A stretch of DNA of 6,595 nucleotides from NCBI GenBank assembly GCA_021730855.1, contig JAKFYM010000119.1:1-6595 (forward strand), in the 5' to 3' direction. The position numbers and the translations under genes are program-made. The notes below the pieces were generated by a model that saw only the letters and a program-made list of their open reading frames with translations, was not told the DNA's origin and searched no databases. Of this stretch, positions 5,771 to 6,595 are shown piece by piece (position 1 is the first letter of the stretch; the number at the start of each line of letters is the position of its first letter). The DNA comes from Bdellovibrionales bacterium. Lineage in GTDB: Bacteria > Bdellovibrionota > UBA1018 > CAIPTA01.

Positions 5771-6561
5771 TAGGGAGCGAATGCCTCTGGGCTTCGTGGC
5801 GCCAGCCAATCGGCGGGAGGGTGGAAGTAAGCGCTTTTTTGGTAGGGATCTTTTCCCCTCACCACGGCGACTTTGAAATCCTTCCAGCGATTAGGATCGG
5901 CCACATGCACCTCGGGCGGGCAGTAGCGGAAGGTGAAGCCACAGCGGCGGCGCGTGGGCGAAGGGTTCACCGGAGAGCCGTGCACGAGCTGGGTGTGATG
6001 GATCGAGACCTCGCCTTTTTTCAAGGTGAGGGAGATTTTTTTTGTTTCGTCCACGCCGGAGCGAATGCCGAGGTTTTTGTCGAGGGCATTGCCATAGCCA
6101 TCGCCCCCTTGGGTGTGCGGAAGCTCTCCGATTTTGTGCGAGCCGGGGATCACCTCGAGTGCCCCGTTGGCGGCGTCGGAATCATCCACGGCCAGCCAAA
6201 CCGTCACTGTTTTGTAAGGATAGAGCGGCCAGGCAGAGATATCCTGGTGCCAGGCCACGGACACATTCGAGCCGGGCTGCTTGCAGAAAATCCGGTTGCC
6301 CCAGAGCAAGAGGTTCGGGCCGAGGAGGTCTTCTAGATAATCTAGGAGCTGGGGATGGGTGGCGATCTGAAAGACCGAGCGATCCCGCATATGCCAGCCT
6401 TTGACGGCGGTGGGCTCGAGGCCGGGGGCTTTGAGGTCGAGGATGCGCTGGGCCTCGCGCTTGAAAAAATCGATTTCCTGCTCGTTCAGGACCTTCAGGC
6501 CGGCTAGGTAGCCATTTTCTTCGAAGAAATCTTTCTCTTCTGGGGTAAGGCGTCGACGCAT
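5770..6561 (-). CDS. Phytanoyl-CoA dioxygenase (PhyH)-family Fe(II)/2-oxoglutarate oxygenase
   Basis: The 263-residue product matches the PhyH family in length and motif order. It starts LTPEEKDFFEENGYLAG (5-21), the usual family opening. FCKQPGSNVSVAWHQD (92-107) carries the iron ligands H105 and D107. VTVWLAVDDSDAANGALEVI (118-137) leading into PGSHK is the classic core strand segment. HTQLVHGS (189-196) supplies the distal iron ligand H194, and Arg205 or Arg206, about eleven residues on, is placed to bind the 2-oxoglutarate carboxylate. All key residues are present, so the enzyme should be active in hydroxylation or another oxidation of a small molecule. Bacterial relatives mostly act in secondary metabolism or on unknown substrates, so fatty-acid alpha-oxidation should not be assumed. 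The start is supported by AGGAG 8 bases upstream. It is the first visible gene of the minus-strand unit and is fused by TAATG to the ATP-grasp gene. Confidence 0.9.
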   Translation of the reverse strand: MRRRLTPEEKDFFEENGYLAGLKVLNEQEIDFFKREAQRILDLKAPGLEPTAVKGWHMRDRSVFQIATHPQLLDYLEDLLGPNLLLWGNRIFCKQPGSNVSVAWHQDISAWPLYPYKTVTVWLAVDDSDAANGALEVIPGSHKIGELPHTQGGDGYGNALDKNLGIRSGVDETKKISLTLKKGEVSIHHTQLVHGSPVNPSPTRRRCGFTFRYCPPEVHVADPNRWKDFKVAVVRGKDPYQKSAYFHPPADWLAPRSPEAFAP

Positions 6562-6569
6562 GGGAGCTT

Positions 6570-6574
6570 CTCCT
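6570..6574 (-). promoter_or_regulatory. Strong ribosome binding site of the oxygenase gene
   Basis: AGGAG on the minus strand lies 8 bases before the ATG at 6561-6559. It is the clearest Shine-Dalgarno sequence in the window and fixes this start. No promoter can be recognised in the 34 bases left before the edge, and an upstream gene in the same operon could lie outside. Confidence 0.75.
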
Positions 6575-6595
6575 GGGACAAGATGAATTGAGCAT

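Noticed and set aside
6036..6043. Run of eight T (A8 on the coding strand) in the oxygenase gene that forms an in-phase A-AAA-AAA slippery heptamer
   Set aside because: Frameshifting here would remove the distal iron ligand H194, and no stimulatory structure is evident. Lys-Lys coding explains the run.
6182..6595. Minus-strand open frame beginning with ATG at the right edge
   Set aside because: It overlaps the PhyH gene in another frame, is Arg/Pro-rich and has no motif. It is a by-product of the GC-rich coding sequence.

Overview
The window looks like bacterial chromosomal DNA from a Gram-negative organism. Two genes at the left encode exported, cysteine-containing proteins with Sec-type signal peptides. 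Four genes to the right resemble tailoring enzymes and accessory proteins often seen in surface-polysaccharide or small-molecule clusters. No rRNA, tRNA, phage, insertion-sequence or CRISPR signature is visible. The lineage cannot be fixed from sequence alone. The style of the left-hand secreted protein is faintly reminiscent of Bdellovibrio-like predatory bacteria, but that is a weak impression.

Layout, left to right. (1) 63-407 and 400-1953, plus strand: two exported proteins of unknown function whose genes overlap by 8 bases (ATGACTAA), so they are probably one translationally coupled unit. (2) 1954-2301: a 348-base gap without a convincing gene. It holds a chain of overlapping 10-bp palindromes, a run of 7-bp tandem units and a near-perfect 15-bp direct repeat. 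(3) 2302-3681, plus strand: a Trp-rich protein with four Asp-box (sialidase/BNR-type) motifs and no signal peptide. (4) 3714-4469, plus strand: a TylF/macrocin-type class I SAM-dependent methyltransferase, 32 bases downstream. A promoter-like TTGACA-N18-TATAGC element lies between them. (5) 4451-5770, minus strand: an ATP-grasp ligase-like protein whose 3' end overlaps the methyltransferase gene by 19 bases tail to tail. (6) 5770-6561, minus strand: a phytanoyl-CoA dioxygenase (PhyH)-type Fe(II)/2-oxoglutarate oxygenase. Its stop codon shares one base with the start of the ATP-grasp gene (TAATG), so these two form a tight operon that enters from the right edge.

How they may work together (inference): an oxygenase, an ATP-dependent ligase, an O-methyltransferase and a carbohydrate-recognition-like propeller make a plausible set for modifying a sugar, lipid or amino-acid-derived metabolite. 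The two pairs converge with no spacer between their ends. No substrate can be named. The two left-hand genes look less GC-rich by eye than the four on the right and probably belong to a different functional unit.
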